From Plasmodiophora brassicae (taxonomy: Eukaryota > Endomyxa > Phytomyxea > Plasmodiophorida > Plasmodiophoridae), in assembly GCA_039704465.1 (NCBI GenBank), contig JASFAU010000001.1, forward strand, positions 248,001 through 312,000: a stretch of 64,000 bases of DNA. The letters run 5' to 3'. Made by a program: the position numbers and the translations under genes. This document shows, in pieces, positions 19,956-32,000 of the stretch; within the stretch, counting starts at the first letter, position 1, and every line of letters starts with the position of its first letter. Under the pieces are notes generated by a model that saw nothing but the letters and a program-made list of their open reading frames with translations, did no database searches and was not told the origin of the DNA.

Positions 19956-20427
19956 ATGCGAGGATACCTCTTTCGTTACACGAATATTGTCGCCTTATTT
20001 GCAATAACGATGGCTTGGACAACGGCTCGAGGCCTGTATGATGACAGCCAGATCGCTGGTCAACTGGTCGTGAGGACATTCGCCTTCTTAGCGACCCCAG
20101 TGAACTGGTTGGGACCTGCACAGCCAGCACTGAACAGACGAATACAACTTATGGCAACTGCACGTAGAGATTGTTTATGTCTGGACAACATTTGGACTCA
20201 CACAAAGTGTGGCCTTAAAGACGATGTCAACAACAATGACTGACGATATGTGGGCAATGGATAATGCATGTGACGTCCATCAGGAAATGAATTGTACCTA
20301 CAGATACGCCAACGTTGAGCATCAGAACATTTATAATGAAACGGCCGGTCGGATCCGCGCAGCGGCAAGGTGGGGAATGCTTCAGGATGCGGTCGTGGTC
20401 ACCTACAAGGTAGCTGTCCGCCATTGA
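19956..20427 (+). CDS. Small secreted protein, unknown
   Basis: The ATG at 19956 begins a good signal peptide (MRGYLFRYTNIVALFAITMA, cut near TARG). The frame continues through two likely introns. One of about 38 nt ends just before ACGAATACAACT. One of about 45 nt ends before GTGGCCTTAAAG. Together they give roughly 130 residues with a few cysteines (GNCT, NACD, MNCTY) and several N-glycosylation sequons, ending at the TGA at 20425-20427. The first intron is shorter than usual here, so the middle is uncertain. No family was recognised. Confidence 0.4.
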
Positions 20428-20612
20428 TTCCATATCAACGTGCGATGGGTCATGTCTCAACAAAGTCTAAAGTATCTTGTCTCGAGTACGGCTGGACCGA
20501 AGAAGCAGAGTGTCTTGACAGCATCGGGCTTCATGTAGAACCTCCGCTTAGGGTTTGGCTCATTGGCTCATTGCAGAACTCTGTTGTGTGTACACAGTTT
20601 ATATTACATGAT

Positions 20613-21275
20613 TCATTCAGCGAGAACACGCAGTGGTTGATCGGGTCCACACATGGAATTGTACACACGGCCACTAGATTTCGTGACCAGAGCTTCAGCC
20701 GTTGCGACGACCGGGAAGAGGGATAGTTTGATGACAGTAACGGGCAGGTTGACGATAGCGGACGTCATCGCGTCCAGAAAGTCAAATATATCGTCAACAA
20801 TGTCGATGATGTCCTCGACGTCGAAGTTGTTCATCCATTCGAACATCAAGGGTTCGATCAGGGCCATAAACGTTCGGAATCCGGCGTCTGTTCTGAAGAT
20901 GGAGAAGTTAAACGGCCCTTGCAGAGGAGGTACGGATAGTTGACTGACCTGCTGTTGTACATTCGTTGCACGTTACTCCAAGGCACTGCAAAACCATTAG
21001 ACGGGCGTCACTGGTTATAGGAAGAGCAACGACCAACCGGTACTTGTCAAGCGCGTCTGAAGGTTAGCATAAAGCGCCGCAAACTCGTAAATGGCATCAA
21101 CGAGTGCCATATTGCACTGCGACAGCAGCCAGTGAACAATAATGCCCCACAGCTTCAGAGGCCGAAACGCCATATCGATAACCGCGACGACAACCCGCAG
21201 CCCGCTAACGAGCACCCGAACCAGCAGCACCATACACGGCCGATAGCACCCGGCCGCGGCGCCAATCGATTTCAT
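20613..21275 (-). CDS. Hypothetical hydrophobic protein
   Basis: Two minus-strand pieces look coding. The 5' piece (21275 to about 21025) encodes a long hydrophobic stretch (MVLLVRVLVSGLRVVVAVID, then LWGIIVHWLLSQCNMALVDA). The 3' piece (20867-20613, open upstream to about 20960) encodes an amphipathic region with FDVEDIIDIVDDIFDFLDAM. I could not find a splice joining them in phase, so the gene model is incomplete and they may be separate genes. It lies head-to-head with NIP7. No family was recognised. Confidence 0.4.
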
Positions 21276-21472
21276 TGGCTCGTGCCGTTCGGCTGGACAG
21301 CGCCCAGCAGCGCTCTCCACACTCCCGTCACAAACTCGACAGAAAATGAACTGCGATTTGCGACAAATCGACGTGCCGCCTACGGTCTTATGTTGCTGCC
21401 ACTGCGAGGACGCCGTGACGGCGTGCGGAAACCGCGTACGGACTGCGTGGGAGACTTCAGACGGCACCAACC

Positions 21473-22070
21473 ATGCGGCCGCTGAACGAAGAGGAAACCG
21501 CCGTGTTCTTTGAGAAGCTGGCCAAGTTCATCGGGCGGAATATCAAGCACCTGATTGACCGTCCAGATGGCGAATACTGTTTCCGCCTGCACCGCGACCG
21601 TGTCTTCTACATGAGTGAGGCGGTCCTGAAGAAGGCGCTGAACGTGTCCAGCGATCACCTGCTATCGGCTGGGACCTGCTTCGGGAAGTTCACAAAGACG
21701 AAGAAGTTCCGCCTGCATATCACTGCCCTAGACTACCTGTCTCAGTTTGCAAAGGTTCGTCTGAACGCTCCAGTATGAATCATCTGTCTGACGCGTTCGT
21801 GGAACACAGTACAAGGTCTGGGTGAAACCTTCGTCGGAGATGTCGTACCTGTACGGGAACCACGTCTTGAAATCGGGACTGGGTCGTATCACCGAGAGCA
21901 CGGTCAAATACCAAGGTGTCGTCGTGATGTCCATGTCGGACATTCCGCTTGGATTCGGCGTGACCGCCCATTCGACGCAAGAATGTCGCAAGCTGGACCC
22001 GACTGCCATCGTTGCGTTCCACCAGGGAGATACTGGCGAATACCTGCGCCAAGAGAACGACCTTATATGA
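21473..22070 (+). CDS. NIP7: 60S ribosome biogenesis factor NIP7
   Basis: Exons 21473-21754 and 21810-22070 with a 55-nt intron give 180 residues, the length of human NIP7. Conservation is high from the start (MRPLNEEE...[11 protein letters not shown]) through [39 protein letters not shown] and [17 protein letters not shown] to the C-terminal PUA domain ([17 protein letters not shown]). NIP7 binds pre-rRNA with Nop8/FTSJ3 and is needed for 27S pre-rRNA processing in the nucleolus. No key residue seems missing. Confidence 0.97.
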
Positions 22071-22175
22071 TTAAACACCATGTTGTTCGTACGATTACTC
22101 TGCCGCGGGAGTTGGGACTGGGAAGTGGTCGTCGATCCGCACAGCTATTATTGTAGGTAGCGGCGCCCCGACATC

Positions 22176-23333
22176 ATGGCCAGAGGTGGTGATAGCGAAT
22201 GCAGTGACAGCGTCAGCAGTGACACTGTCCACGACGACGAGGGCAGCGATGCCGCCTTCGAAGCGCACAGCGAGAGCGAAAGCGAGGCGGAGGTCGATTC
22301 CGATTTCGAGGAGACGCCCAAGAAGAAACAGCCGGCGGCGAAGAAGTCGCAGGCGGCAGCGAAGAAGACAGGAAAAGCGGCGCAGACCAAAGGCAAGACG
22401 CCGACGACGAAGAAGGCAGCAGCGGATAACAAGGAAAATGTGTCGAAGCGGGCCGCCGCCAGCGATGGAGCTGGGTCGACTGCCAAGAAGGCGAAAGTTG
22501 AAACCGTATCGGACGCCAAAGCGGTCGGGATCGTCAAGGATTACATGCTCCAGCAGAACCGGCCCTATTCGCACCTGAATGTCTTCGATAACCTCCATGG
22601 TATCGTCAAGAAGGCATCGGTCCCGAAGATTCTCAACCAGCTCTCTGAGAGCGGCGTTCTGCAACGGAAAGACTTCGGAAAGGTGAAAGCTCTGCTGCCT
22701 TATAATGTGTTCCTTACATCTGGTGGTGGCAGGTTAGCATCTATCTGGCCAACCAAACAAACTTCGACGACGTTGATCAGAGCGAGATCGACGCCATGGA
22801 CGGGAAGATCAAAGAAATGGAAGAAACGCTTTCGACGTTGAAGGCGACCGTGAAGGGTCAGGCGGCGACTATCGCTGCGCTGCAAGCCAGGCCGACGTTG
22901 CAACAGTTGCAACAGATGGTTGCCGACGCAGAAGCGAAGTTGACGGAGAAGAAGGCGCTGGTTGAGAAGATCGAAGGCAAAGACCCAGCAGCAGCGGCAA
23001 AGTTGGTCTCCGACGAGGAACTCGGACAGATCCGCGGCGACCATGCACGATACCTGGTCAGTATTGGGTTCTAATCGCCAAGTCTTCTCCTGACCTTTCC
23101 GTATCCAGAAACTGTGGCGACAGCGCCGCCGATACTGCAACGACCTGGTCGACATGATCATGGGCGAAGAGTCCACGATGAAGAAATCGGAGATGGAGGT
23201 AACAAACCCCACGACAACCTGGGGCTTCGCAGAGTGCTCAACGGGGACCCTACCGCAGGAACGTCTCGGCATCGAAAACGATGACGCTGCTGGCGTCGAC
23301 ATCAAACTACACGACAAGTTCGGACAGGTCTGA
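22176..23333 (+). CDS. HOP2: Homologous-pairing protein 2 (HOP2/PSMC3IP) with a lysine-rich N-terminal extension
   Basis: Exons 22176-22682, 22733-23056, 23109-23198 and 23259-23333 (introns 50, 52, 60 nt) give 331 residues; human PSMC3IP has about 217. The conserved winged helix starts near residue 112 (IVKDYMLQQNRPYSHLNVFD, then VPKILNQLSESGVL). After the first intron comes IYLANQTNFDDVDQSEIDAM, a coiled coil (EMEETLSTLKATVKGQAATI) and the C-terminal LWRQRRRYCNDLVDMI. HOP2 with MND1 stimulates Dmc1/Rad51 strand invasion in meiosis. The first 110 residues are an added acidic then Lys/Ala-rich tail (PKKKQPAAKKSQAAAKKTGK) resembling histone H1-like basic tails. The gene indicates a meiotic programme. 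Confidence 0.9.
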
Positions 23334-23526
23334 AACGCGGCGACGCTGAACCTGTACGTAACAACAACTACAACCGCAGCAACAATACGTATCGCAGGCG
23401 TCCTTTCACGAGAACCAATCACTGCGGCCGCCACTCGCGTCGTCAGACGCGCGAGTCGTCAGCTGCTCTGCGCGGCTGCTTGCTGTAGGTCTGTCGAGCG
23501 CGCCTGCAGTCGCGGCATATTTTTCG

Positions 23527-24387
23527 ATGTTGGCCAGTGAGGAGAAGACGGACGACGACGAGGTGGAGCGCGTCGATCTCGTCGGCGACCTCGCCGACGA
23601 CGTCAGGCAGTCGCTGTCGTTCCTGGAGGCGCGTCTCGCGCGTGCCGTCGGCATCGAGTCGCATGGTTGGCGCCCGGTGCCGTCCCGAATCGGCCCGGTC
23701 TGACTGCTGGACTGGCAGACGACAGGCTGCAGGCGTTGCAGCAGCTGAGGATTTTATGCAACGATGGAGAAAGAAGTGTTCGTTCTGGACGTTGAGGTGG
23801 TGCACGGCTGATCACTGATCCTCTAGGCAGGTTAAAGTGTTCGAACTTGAGCTCGCTGCGCTATCGCCTTCAGATGCGGCATACTTTTCGACAAAGGAAT
23901 TTGCGTTTAGAACGCAGCTGATGGTATTTAAAAACCAGCTTGATGCCGCGATCAAAGCGGAGCTGGTGGCCGCCGACTACGAAGGTCTGAGTTGTTGATG
24001 CTTGTCGGTCAAATTAACAACGACCTGACCGAGTCACGGCCCAGAGGCGGACGAAGGCGAGTCGTTGTTAACGGATGCTGCAACGAGGAGGGTATTTGAA
24101 CTGGAGGATGTATCGACCGACATCATGGGAAGTCTTCACCAGCAGCGCGAGCACATGGAAACCACCAGGGCGAATGTATGTTTGGCGGCGCTTTGACTCC
24201 ACCCGTTGCATGCGAATAAGAACGGGTGCTCTAGTTACAGGCATCCAACAAGAAGGCGGATGAAAGCAGGCGATTGATGGACAAGATCGCGTACTATCAG
24301 GACGCGTTTGACAAATCGTGGAAGGCACTTGCCATATTCTTGGTCGCTGTGATTGCTGTTATTATATATGTTAAGTGGATCAGATGA
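23527..24387 (+). CDS. Sec20/BNIP1-like tail-anchored Q-SNARE
   Basis: The ATG at 23527 opens an N-terminal helical region (LVGDLADDVRQSLSFLEARL). Exons join through about 55-65-nt introns near 23692, 23792, 23993 and 24178. The C-terminal half has a SNARE-type heptad helix (TRRVFELEDVSTDIMGSLHQ, with Gln at the presumed zero layer) and a C-terminal anchor (ALAIFLVAVIAVIIYVKWIR). This is the layout of Sec20 (Golgi-to-ER retrograde traffic); Vti1-type Qb-SNAREs are the alternative. One donor (after AGAAGT near 23785) was picked mainly because it keeps phase. Confidence 0.6.
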
Positions 24388-24513
24388 CCCGGCATTCTTC
24401 GAGACGGATAACGTTTTCGTCGAGTGCCGCCCGGTCTTCTGTGCCGCGACGAAGACTGTTTCGCTATGCTTCAGAACCGGTCGTGAGACGACCGACTCCC
24501 TGTCGGCACGACC

Positions 24514-25226
24514 ATGCTTGTCCAGTCACAGTGGATTTCGTGGCTGTGTCCGTCATTCGAGCCAACTATGGCTCTACGATGGCTGAACCGGGTCAAGGGC
24601 CCTTCATCGCTGTTGAGGAGCAAACAGAGGACATCGCTCGTCGTCCGCAGCCAGCACGATCTGTTCTCAGAGATTGTCAGCGCGTGCGACAAGGAATTCT
24701 GCCAGTACGTCGAAAGACTGTGCCGTAATCGTGCGCCTGAACCTTGGTCCCGTAGCGCTAACGTTGACAATGACGCCCTGGAGGCTGCGATTGCGACTGC
24801 TTTCAGTGACCCCGTCTTACAAACGCGTGCCAAGCAGGCGTATCAAGCCATGGTGAACGGTAGCCGTTCGCATTAGCCCCTGTCGTGCCCTGTTAGATCC
24901 TTGGATGCGTAGATTTCGAACAACGCCCTGGGGTGTCTGTCGAGCTACCAGCATCGCCGACATTGGTGCTGATGGTCTCCGTCCTTCGCGAAGCCGTGTT
25001 CGGTCTGGAAGACACCGTCCTGTCCGCTAAACAGCTCACGTCCCTGTCGACGTCGGTCACGGATCCGGGGCTCAATGAGACATCGCGCATCCACAGCGTT
25101 CGCGTCGTGTTCGACCAGTTGAACGATTACGCCCGGAAGTCAGTTCGGCAATGGGTCGACCTGTTCGCTACCACCGGCAAACGTAGCCGCGTCGATATCA
25201 GCCCTGGGGCTCATCAGTTTGTGTAA
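24514..25226 (+). CDS. Hypothetical helical protein
   Basis: Two exons: from an uncertain start (24514 or the ATG at 24568) to 24858, and 24911-25226, joined by a 52-nt GT-AG intron that keeps frame (QAMVN to FEQRPGV). The product is helical, with HDLFSEIVSACDKEFCQYVE and later VRVVFDQLNDYARKSVRQWV. No domain was recognised. The 5' end is unresolved, and part of the region before 24600 may be untranslated. Confidence 0.5.
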
Positions 25227-25403
25227 GCAAGCGCTACCGTTCCCAGGTGATTGTCGTCATCTCATTCTTGTGTGTTCGTTAGGCTCCAGTTCTGCGCCTT
25301 CATTGTGCTTAGCCAGACGTATCACCGCAACCGGTTCATATCGCTGTCGGATTTGACCAACCCGAACGCCGCTGGATCATTTCCAATCAATCTAGGCAGA
25401 ATT

Positions 25404-26811
25404 ATGCTTCAGCACGCCGAGTTCCTGTTCCTAGACGTGGAAGAAGCGTCGTCTGTGCGCCAGGCCAGATCTGCCTCCCTCGCCGGTACAGACGGTCTTC
25501 CTTGTCCTGTCGTTATTGATTATCAACATCAGCCCTGTCAGATACACGAACGGAGGAAACCGTCGACGTTGACGCGTCACCGAGGTCTGGGGATGCACAA
25601 CGTGCGAAAGAGCATGTGGCCCAGGACCAGCATGAGTGTCACGCCCTGGCGGACGAGAACCGACGTCTTCGCGACATTCTTCGTAAGTCGAGTACGACGC
25701 AGCCATCGAATCCGGTCGACGACCTGTTCGGAAGCGCGCTGAACTCGTCACCAAGCGTCTTCGTCTGGCAACAACTGCACAGTGGTGGAGATCAGCCGAC
25801 TCCGCGCCACCAACATTCCAGCGCCTTCGACGGTGACCGGTCCCGCCTGATTGTGTACGGGGGCATCAGCAACGACCGGCAGCTGGACGACGTCTGGTAC
25901 GTACGTGACACGACCCGTCGACCTGTGAACGCTGATCCCTGCGTTAGGCTCCTCGACGTCGCCTGCGGCCGATGGGAACGCGCTCCGGTTCTTCGAGGGC
26001 GGACGCCTCGTGGGCGTCACGGCCACGCTGCCATCGTGATCCAATCGAAGATGTTCGTGTTCGGGGGCGTTACCGGCCATGCCTGCACGAACGACCTGCT
26101 CGTCCTGGACACAGGTAAGGGCACTCCATCGAGTCGCATCGTCCGCGCCGCTGAACGCGCTGTGTAGCGATCTGGAAATGGCGTCAATGGACCGGCGGCG
26201 TGGTCGGCCTGCGCCCCGAGCCACGGCAGGGTCATCGACTCGCTCGCCTGAGCGACACCGACTTCCTCCTGTTTGGCGGGCGCAATGCCATGCGCGCATA
26301 CAACGACGTCTGGCGGTATTCATCGACGAGTGACACGTGGACGCCCATCGGCACCGTTGGCGAATCCCCGTCTCCGAGGCACCTGCATTCGTTCGTCCGC
26401 GTCGGGCAAGCGTTCGCCGTCGCTGGGGGCGTCGGCGATCGCGGCAGCCTGCTCGACGCCAACGTCTCCGTCCTGGGCGTCGACTTTCGATGGGGGGCGA
26501 CGACCCCGCTCGTCGACGCGGGACCGCAAGCATCCGGCGGCATGCTGATGGAACTTGTCGGGCGCGACCTGCTCCTGATCTCGGATGCGCCCCCGCCAGC
26601 GGGCGAACCCATGGGCGCATCGGTGTCCAGGTTCCGCCCCACCCTGTTCCGATGGAGCGCCGCGTCCTGGTCCCCGATCCGCGTCGACGTCGGCCCGTCC
26701 GCCCGGGCGGGCGCCTGCCTGTGCGCGGCCGGACCCGATCGCGCCGTCCTGTTCGGCGGTTTCGCCGACGGCCACCCGGCCAACGATGTCTGGATCCTGG
26801 AGCGTCAATGA
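25404..26811 (+). CDS. Kelch-repeat protein with short N-terminal coiled coil
   Basis: Exons begin at the ATG at 25404 (an upstream in-frame start at 25251 is less likely) and join over introns near 25490-25546, 25897-25947 and 26116-26167. The N-terminus has a coiled coil (CHALADENRRLRDILRK). It is followed by about five or six kelch blades with the diagnostic GG and Y/W pairs: RLIVYGGISNDRQLDDVW, FVFGGVTGHACTNDLLVLD, FLLFGGRNAMRAYNDVWRY, AVAGGVGDRG and VLFGGFADGHPANDVWILE. Kelch propellers bind proteins; without a BTB, F-box or phosphatase domain no partner can be named. Confidence 0.82.
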
Positions 26812-26944
26812 TGATGATGATACTTAAAACGGGCGTCTGGACCGCCAAAACAAAGCGTGCCGCGAACACCGGAGCACAGCAAAGTCCGGGACTGTATCTC
26901 GAAAGTGCGTCCGTGGCCAGTTGGCCTGGGTGTTCGCGCGGCCC

Positions 26945-28086
26945 CTATAATAGTCCGATCGTCCCGTCGAGGTCGCTAGGGGTTGGGGACGACACAGCGC
27001 GTTTCTCCGGTTCGGGCGTGGGCGCTCGCGCCGGCAACGCGATGCATTCGTCGCCGGGGCAGTGCCGGCACGACCCCTGCAGGTACCTGGGCAGGCTGGA
27101 CGCGGGCACGATCTCCAGCAGGCGCTGGCGCCACCTGGACCCGAGCACCTCCATCTTCTTCTGCGCCTGCGCGTCGATGAAGTTCACGAGGACGCGCCAG
27201 ACGCCGCTGAACACGACGGGCGCGTTGATGATCAGGAGGCGGTGCAGCGACCCAACTGCGAGGTTCAGCGTCGTGCGGGTTTGGGAACGCGGCCCCACAC
27301 GTTACCGTAGACGTTCTGCATCAGGGAGACGGCGGTCTGGAACATGGCGACGACGTTGGGGTTGGCGGCATCGGTGACGCCCATACCGTCGAGGTCGAAC
27401 ACGAACGTCAGCGAGTCGACGTGGCGCCCCGTGGCCGACGTGACGTCCTGCGCGAGAACCAAGCCGACCTCCTGCGCCCTCGCGTACCGCAACGAGACGT
27501 CGACGTCCGTCACCGCCCTGAAGAACTGCTTGCGATCCGATCGGCCAATCCGATCGACTGTCCATGCACGCTGTTGATAACGCGAAGGGGAACGACGGGC
27601 AACGTGTGCCGCTTACAGAACACTGGGTGCCCGTCGTGATCCACGCCGTGCCTAATGGCGACCGTCACTGTGCGATCCGCGTGCACGTTGCCGCGGTGCC
27701 GTTTACCACATCTGGACATGGTACCTGCTGAACGCGGCTTCGCCGTCCGTTAACGGCCCATGCCACATCCGGTCGACGGCGTTCCTGTTCTTCCAGGCGA
27801 TGGCCTTCTCCAGGGCGGCCGTGGCGCGTTCCACGTCCAGCTGCATGCCGACGGCGAACCGGAGCAGCATGGCGTCGTTGTGTTTCACCGGGTCGTAGAT
27901 GCCCGCGATGGCAACCTTGATGGCGGCGACGGCGGCGCGCTCGTCGTCCGACACCGGCCGGTACCGAACGGAACCATCCAGCCCGTTGCAGGTCGGGCTC
28001 GGTGGCGTTGACAACGCGAGCCAGGACTGGATTGGCGCAGGCGGCAGCAGCCCGGTCGTCTGCATGTACGCCCTGTCCATCGCCAT
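26945..28086 (-). CDS. Sec14-like CRAL-TRIO lipid-transfer protein
   Basis: Four exons on the minus strand (introns 27652-27724, 27526-27581, 27256-27305). The CRAL-TRIO N domain shows NDAMLLRFAVGMQLDVERAT and ALEKAIAWKNRNAVDRMW. The lipid-binding lobe shows HGVDHDGHPVFCKRH, SLTFVFDLDGMGVT and LHRLLIINAPVVFSGVWRVL. Sec14-type proteins exchange phosphatidylinositol or other lipids between membranes. The start at 28086 (MAMDRAYMQ) is preferred over 28149, which would overlap the ATG of the divergent neighbour at 28148. The C-terminal 30 residues are Pro-rich and unconserved. Confidence 0.85.
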
Positions 28087-28147
28087 CGACACCCGGTATG
28101 GATCACCAGACGGTACCTCCTCCCCCCGGTGTTGCACACAGTTAACC

Positions 28148-29050
28148 ATGGGAGGCGTCGTCGCCTACGAGTCGGCGTCGGAGACCGCCGACCGCATCGT
28201 GAACGCCATGGGCATGACGGTCCTGGCCGTGGCCGCCGTCGCCCTGATCGCAATCGGCACCTTCATGATGTCCAGCAGCGCCCAGTCGTTACGCGCGGTG
28301 CACCAGGTGAGGGCCGCCGTCCAATCCTGGCAGGCCACCTACGAGCCGTCGTTCTGCGCCCAGTCGCCCGCGCTCCTCACTGCCGGCAACGCGACGTACC
28401 CGTTGTCGGTGGCGAACGCCACCATCGACGACCTGCCGTCGTACTACCACGCCTCGCCCTACAAGTCGTGCCGGCTGTTCCACACAGGCCCGCTGACGTC
28501 CGGGCCCATCGACACCGTCACGCCGGTGCCGTTCGCCGTTACCCTCCAGGCGAACGTGATCGACCTGGGGTCCATAACGTTGGCCAGGGCGGCGACGACA
28601 CCGGCGGGCGGCCCGCAGGCGTGCCCGGCGGGGATCTACACAGCGTACGACGGCCTGTGCACGACCGTCCGCGTGGCCGACCGCATCTGCGTCAAGGTCG
28701 ACGAGGCGTCATCGTGGGCGGGGTGCGCCAACGAGCACGGCGACCTGGTCGACTACGTCACGTGGCCGATCGTGAACAACACCATCAACGCAGGAGCGGT
28801 CGCGTTCCACGACCTCGTGTTCATGGTCGCCAGCGTGCACGACCCGTTGATGGTGGCGCAGGCCATCGCCGGCAGCGCCAACGTGTACGGGTTGACGGCG
28901 CCCGAGCGACGTGCCGCCGGCCCGGTCCTGATCGTCGTCGGCGTCCTGCTGGCGGTCCCCGTCCTGTACCGCCTGTACCGGATCGCGACCTGGCACAGGC
29001 GACAGGCAGCGAAGCGACGATTCTATTCGGCGTCACCGGGGGCGTTCTGA
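28148..29050 (+). CDS. Two-pass membrane protein with a large extracellular loop, unknown family
   Basis: One exon, 300 residues. A transmembrane helix lies near residues 22-42 (MGMTVLAVAAVALIAIGTFM) and another near 262-280 (GPVLIVVGVLLAVPVLYRLY), with a basic tail after it. The loop of about 215 residues between them has paired cysteines (FCAQS, KSCRLF, QACPAG, LCTTVR, ICVK, AGCAN) and N-glycosylation sequons, so it is probably disulfide-bonded and outside the cytosol. No family was recognised. Only about 60 bases separate its start from the divergent Sec14-like gene, so the two may share a promoter. Confidence 0.7.
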   Translation: MGGVVAYESASETADRIVNAMGMTVLAVAAVALIAIGTFMMSSSAQSLRAVHQVRAAVQSWQATYEPSFCAQSPALLTAGNATYPLSVANATIDDLPSYYHASPYKSCRLFHTGPLTSGPIDTVTPVPFAVTLQANVIDLGSITLARAATTPAGGPQACPAGIYTAYDGLCTTVRVADRICVKVDEASSWAGCANEHGDLVDYVTWPIVNNTINAGAVAFHDLVFMVASVHDPLMVAQAIAGSANVYGLTAPERRAAGPVLIVVGVLLAVPVLYRLYRIATWHRRQAAKRRFYSASPGAF

Positions 29051-29066
29051 GGCCATGCCCAATATA

Positions 29067-32000
29067 TCATTTTACCATCGCACAGCTACGTCGAGTCGGA
29101 GCGAACTGAGCGATACGATCGTGAGCGACACGACGAAGCAGATCACGACAGAGACAGTTACCGTTCTGGAAGTCGCCGTTTCTCTCGCCGGAGCTCCCCG
29201 AGCTGAACCGGTTCGTCAGCTGCCTGAGGAGAGCCGCCGTGCCAGACCTGCGGCCCGTCGGCTCCGCCCATCGAATCGTCTTCCGGATCTCTTTCTCCTC
29301 GTTGAACCGCCTGAACACCTCCTCGAAGCCGATGCGGCTGCCGACCAGCGCCAGCATGCGGACGTTCCTAACAACGAACCGGATCTTGGTCCAGCCTCGC
29401 AGCGACTCCTGTACACAGGTTCAGTGCTCCCGGTCTGTGGTACGATGTACCAGAGGACGGACGTCTTCCAGAGCGCAACCCTGCATGCTGATGGCGAACT
29501 CAGGGAACCGTCTCAGGATGGCCTTCAGGCTCTCCCGATGCAGGCTAAGCAGGAGGCAGTGGGACGTCGCCTGGACCGTGTACTCGCAGCGCAGGTTCTC
29601 CAGCATGCAGCGATCGCAGAAGTACCCGCCTTCCTTGAGGAAGACCCGCGAACGTTTCGATTTATCGCCGGGCGCGCTGTCCTGTTTCGGCTGGGCGCCG
29701 TCCAGAATCTCCACGCGGCCACGTTGCACGAAGAACATCTCGAGGCTCCTCTCCCCCTTCAAGCAGATATATTCCTTGGGAACGTACGTCTACGGGAGCA
29801 TTGGTCGAGGAACGATATCGGTGCCCGCATAACGCGAAGGGTACCTTCGGCTCCAAACTCGATATGATTGCCAGCAGGCATTGTTCTGATAGGCTGTTGA
29901 ACATCGGGACTTGCTCGATCAGCTTCTGGTTCAATTCCATGTCGACCTCCAGTTTAAGACGCGAGTGAAGATCCTGTACGACGGCCTGGGTGGTCACCAC
30001 CCGTTCGTTCGACATGGAACACACGGGGTCGGAACGTACGTGCATGAGATCATCACTTGACGCCGCGTTGCTCAGGACGTAATCGTAGTACTGGATGATG
30101 CGACTCTTCAGTCGGGGATCCATTTCATATTGGTTCTTCAGGAAGACGCCAAGTGCCTGACGACAATCGGGCGCTTAGTTCCCGAACAATACGATCTTCG
30201 CGCGAAACACAAACCTGCATCTTGTTGCGCTTGTCAGCGTCACCGCCGTCCATTGCGTCAAGGGCAACAGAGGAGACACCAATGACAGACGCGTACAGGA
30301 GGCATCCGAAGATGACCATGGCGATGGAGAATCCAGTGGCAACGTCGGTATCAGGTTGGATGTTCGATCCCGCCGATGTCGTGGCGAGAATGGACCAGTA
30401 ATAGGCCTGCAGATACTGGTCGATCATCGGTGCCTCCTGGAACGATGGTCTGGGCGTCCAGGAGGAATTCCCGAAACCAATGATGAGGGAGACGCCCCAG
30501 TAAGCGCATCCCATGTAGTGCCAGACGACCAGAAGGAAGACGATGTACTTTGTCAGTCGGATCAGGCCGGGATTGCCGCCGTACGTGCTATCCAGGCCCA
30601 AACGCTTCGTTATTCGGGAGAGTTTTAAGACCCGGGCCAGTTTGAACCCGCGAAACAACCGGAGCAGCTTGTTGAACGACGTCGGGGCGTTAACGCCCAC
30701 CGCAGGGATGATCAAGTCCAACGGAATGGTCGCCGCAGCGTCTATCCAGAACCAAAACTTGAAATATTCCTGCGATATACGATTCAGGAAGATCATTCGA
30801 GCTGGGACGGATCAAGACAGAAACTGACTCGGGCAATCTCTTTAGGACGCACTTCCATGCGGCCCTTGTTCTTGCCATCTTCGACGCGGTACGCCGTGAA
30901 GAAGTTCAGGACCAGATCGAAGATAAAGACGCAGTCCAGGACTATATCAAACGCGAAATTGTCGATTGGGTCCCCAAATGCCTAAACCGTCCATGTCACA
31001 ACCAATATCGTAACGAATGCAACAAGGACGTACGAGGTCGACTGGGGTCATCACCACAAAGTACAGGACGCAAAGCATGATCATGAGATCCCATCGGACG
31101 CGCCATGGGTTCGTTGGCATGATCACCATGATGCGTTGCTTGACGACTTCCTTCGTCTCCGCCAACGCATCCTCGTCCGCTGGGTTCTCCTCATCCTCGT
31201 CGTTGCTCATCTCGTTCGTGCTGCTGAACTCCTCGAACTCCTCCTCACTGTTCGCCTCCACGATACGCGAATTCCTTCTCTTCAGCTTGAATTTCAGATC
31301 AAGGCGGTACTGAAGAACAAAGTCAGGGACCATTATTGCGACAATCATCGCACGACGACAAACCTCATCCGCAACCTCTTTAGGGTCCAGGACTTCTTTG
31401 GGCCCCGTAAGGTCTGCAAATCGGTCGCCTCGTTTCAGGCCCATTTCGCGCTTCATCCGTACCTGTTCACGAGATCGTTTACATGGCCAACTCAAATTCG
31501 CAAGGCTCGCGTCTGACCTCTTCAAGCATGGCCGAGAACATGGTCAAATCTGGTTCGGGCTCCATAATGGAGTCGTCGACTTCGTTAGGATCTTCGACAG
31601 GGTCCGAAATCGTCAGTCCCGCTCCCATGGCGGCCAGTTGCTTCTGCCGCCTCTGCATCATCTTCTTCCGTCGCCGTTTCATTTTCATCTTCCTGACTTC
31701 CTCTTCCTCGTCGTAGTCGTGCTCTTTGAAGCTGTACTGCTTGAGCGATTTGAGCTTCTCGACGGCGGTGGCCAGATCGGCAATGAGAGACTTCATATAG
31801 CGGACCTCGTCCGTGTCAAGCTGTTCGCTCAACTCGGCAACCGCATCGGGCACCTTTGCCGACTTCGATGACGGCGGCCCAGCATTTAACACTGATGCTC
31901 TTGAGGTCGACGAGGGCGTTGGGGGTTTGGACTTCACAGCGACACCCTCCGCTTTCGTTGTGAAAAGAATCGAGCGTTTCCGAGATCCTGAGGTTGGCGA

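Noticed and set aside
25748..26869. 373-codon minus-strand frame
   Set aside because: Antisense to the kelch gene, Arg-rich, no domain.
26337..27377. 346-codon plus-strand frame
   Set aside because: Runs across the kelch 3' end and the antisense of the Sec14-like gene; composition is that of a shadow frame.
28129..29109. 326-codon plus-strand frame
   Set aside because: Arg/Gly-rich alternative frame over the two-pass membrane protein; hydrophobic helices and cysteines fit only the other frame.
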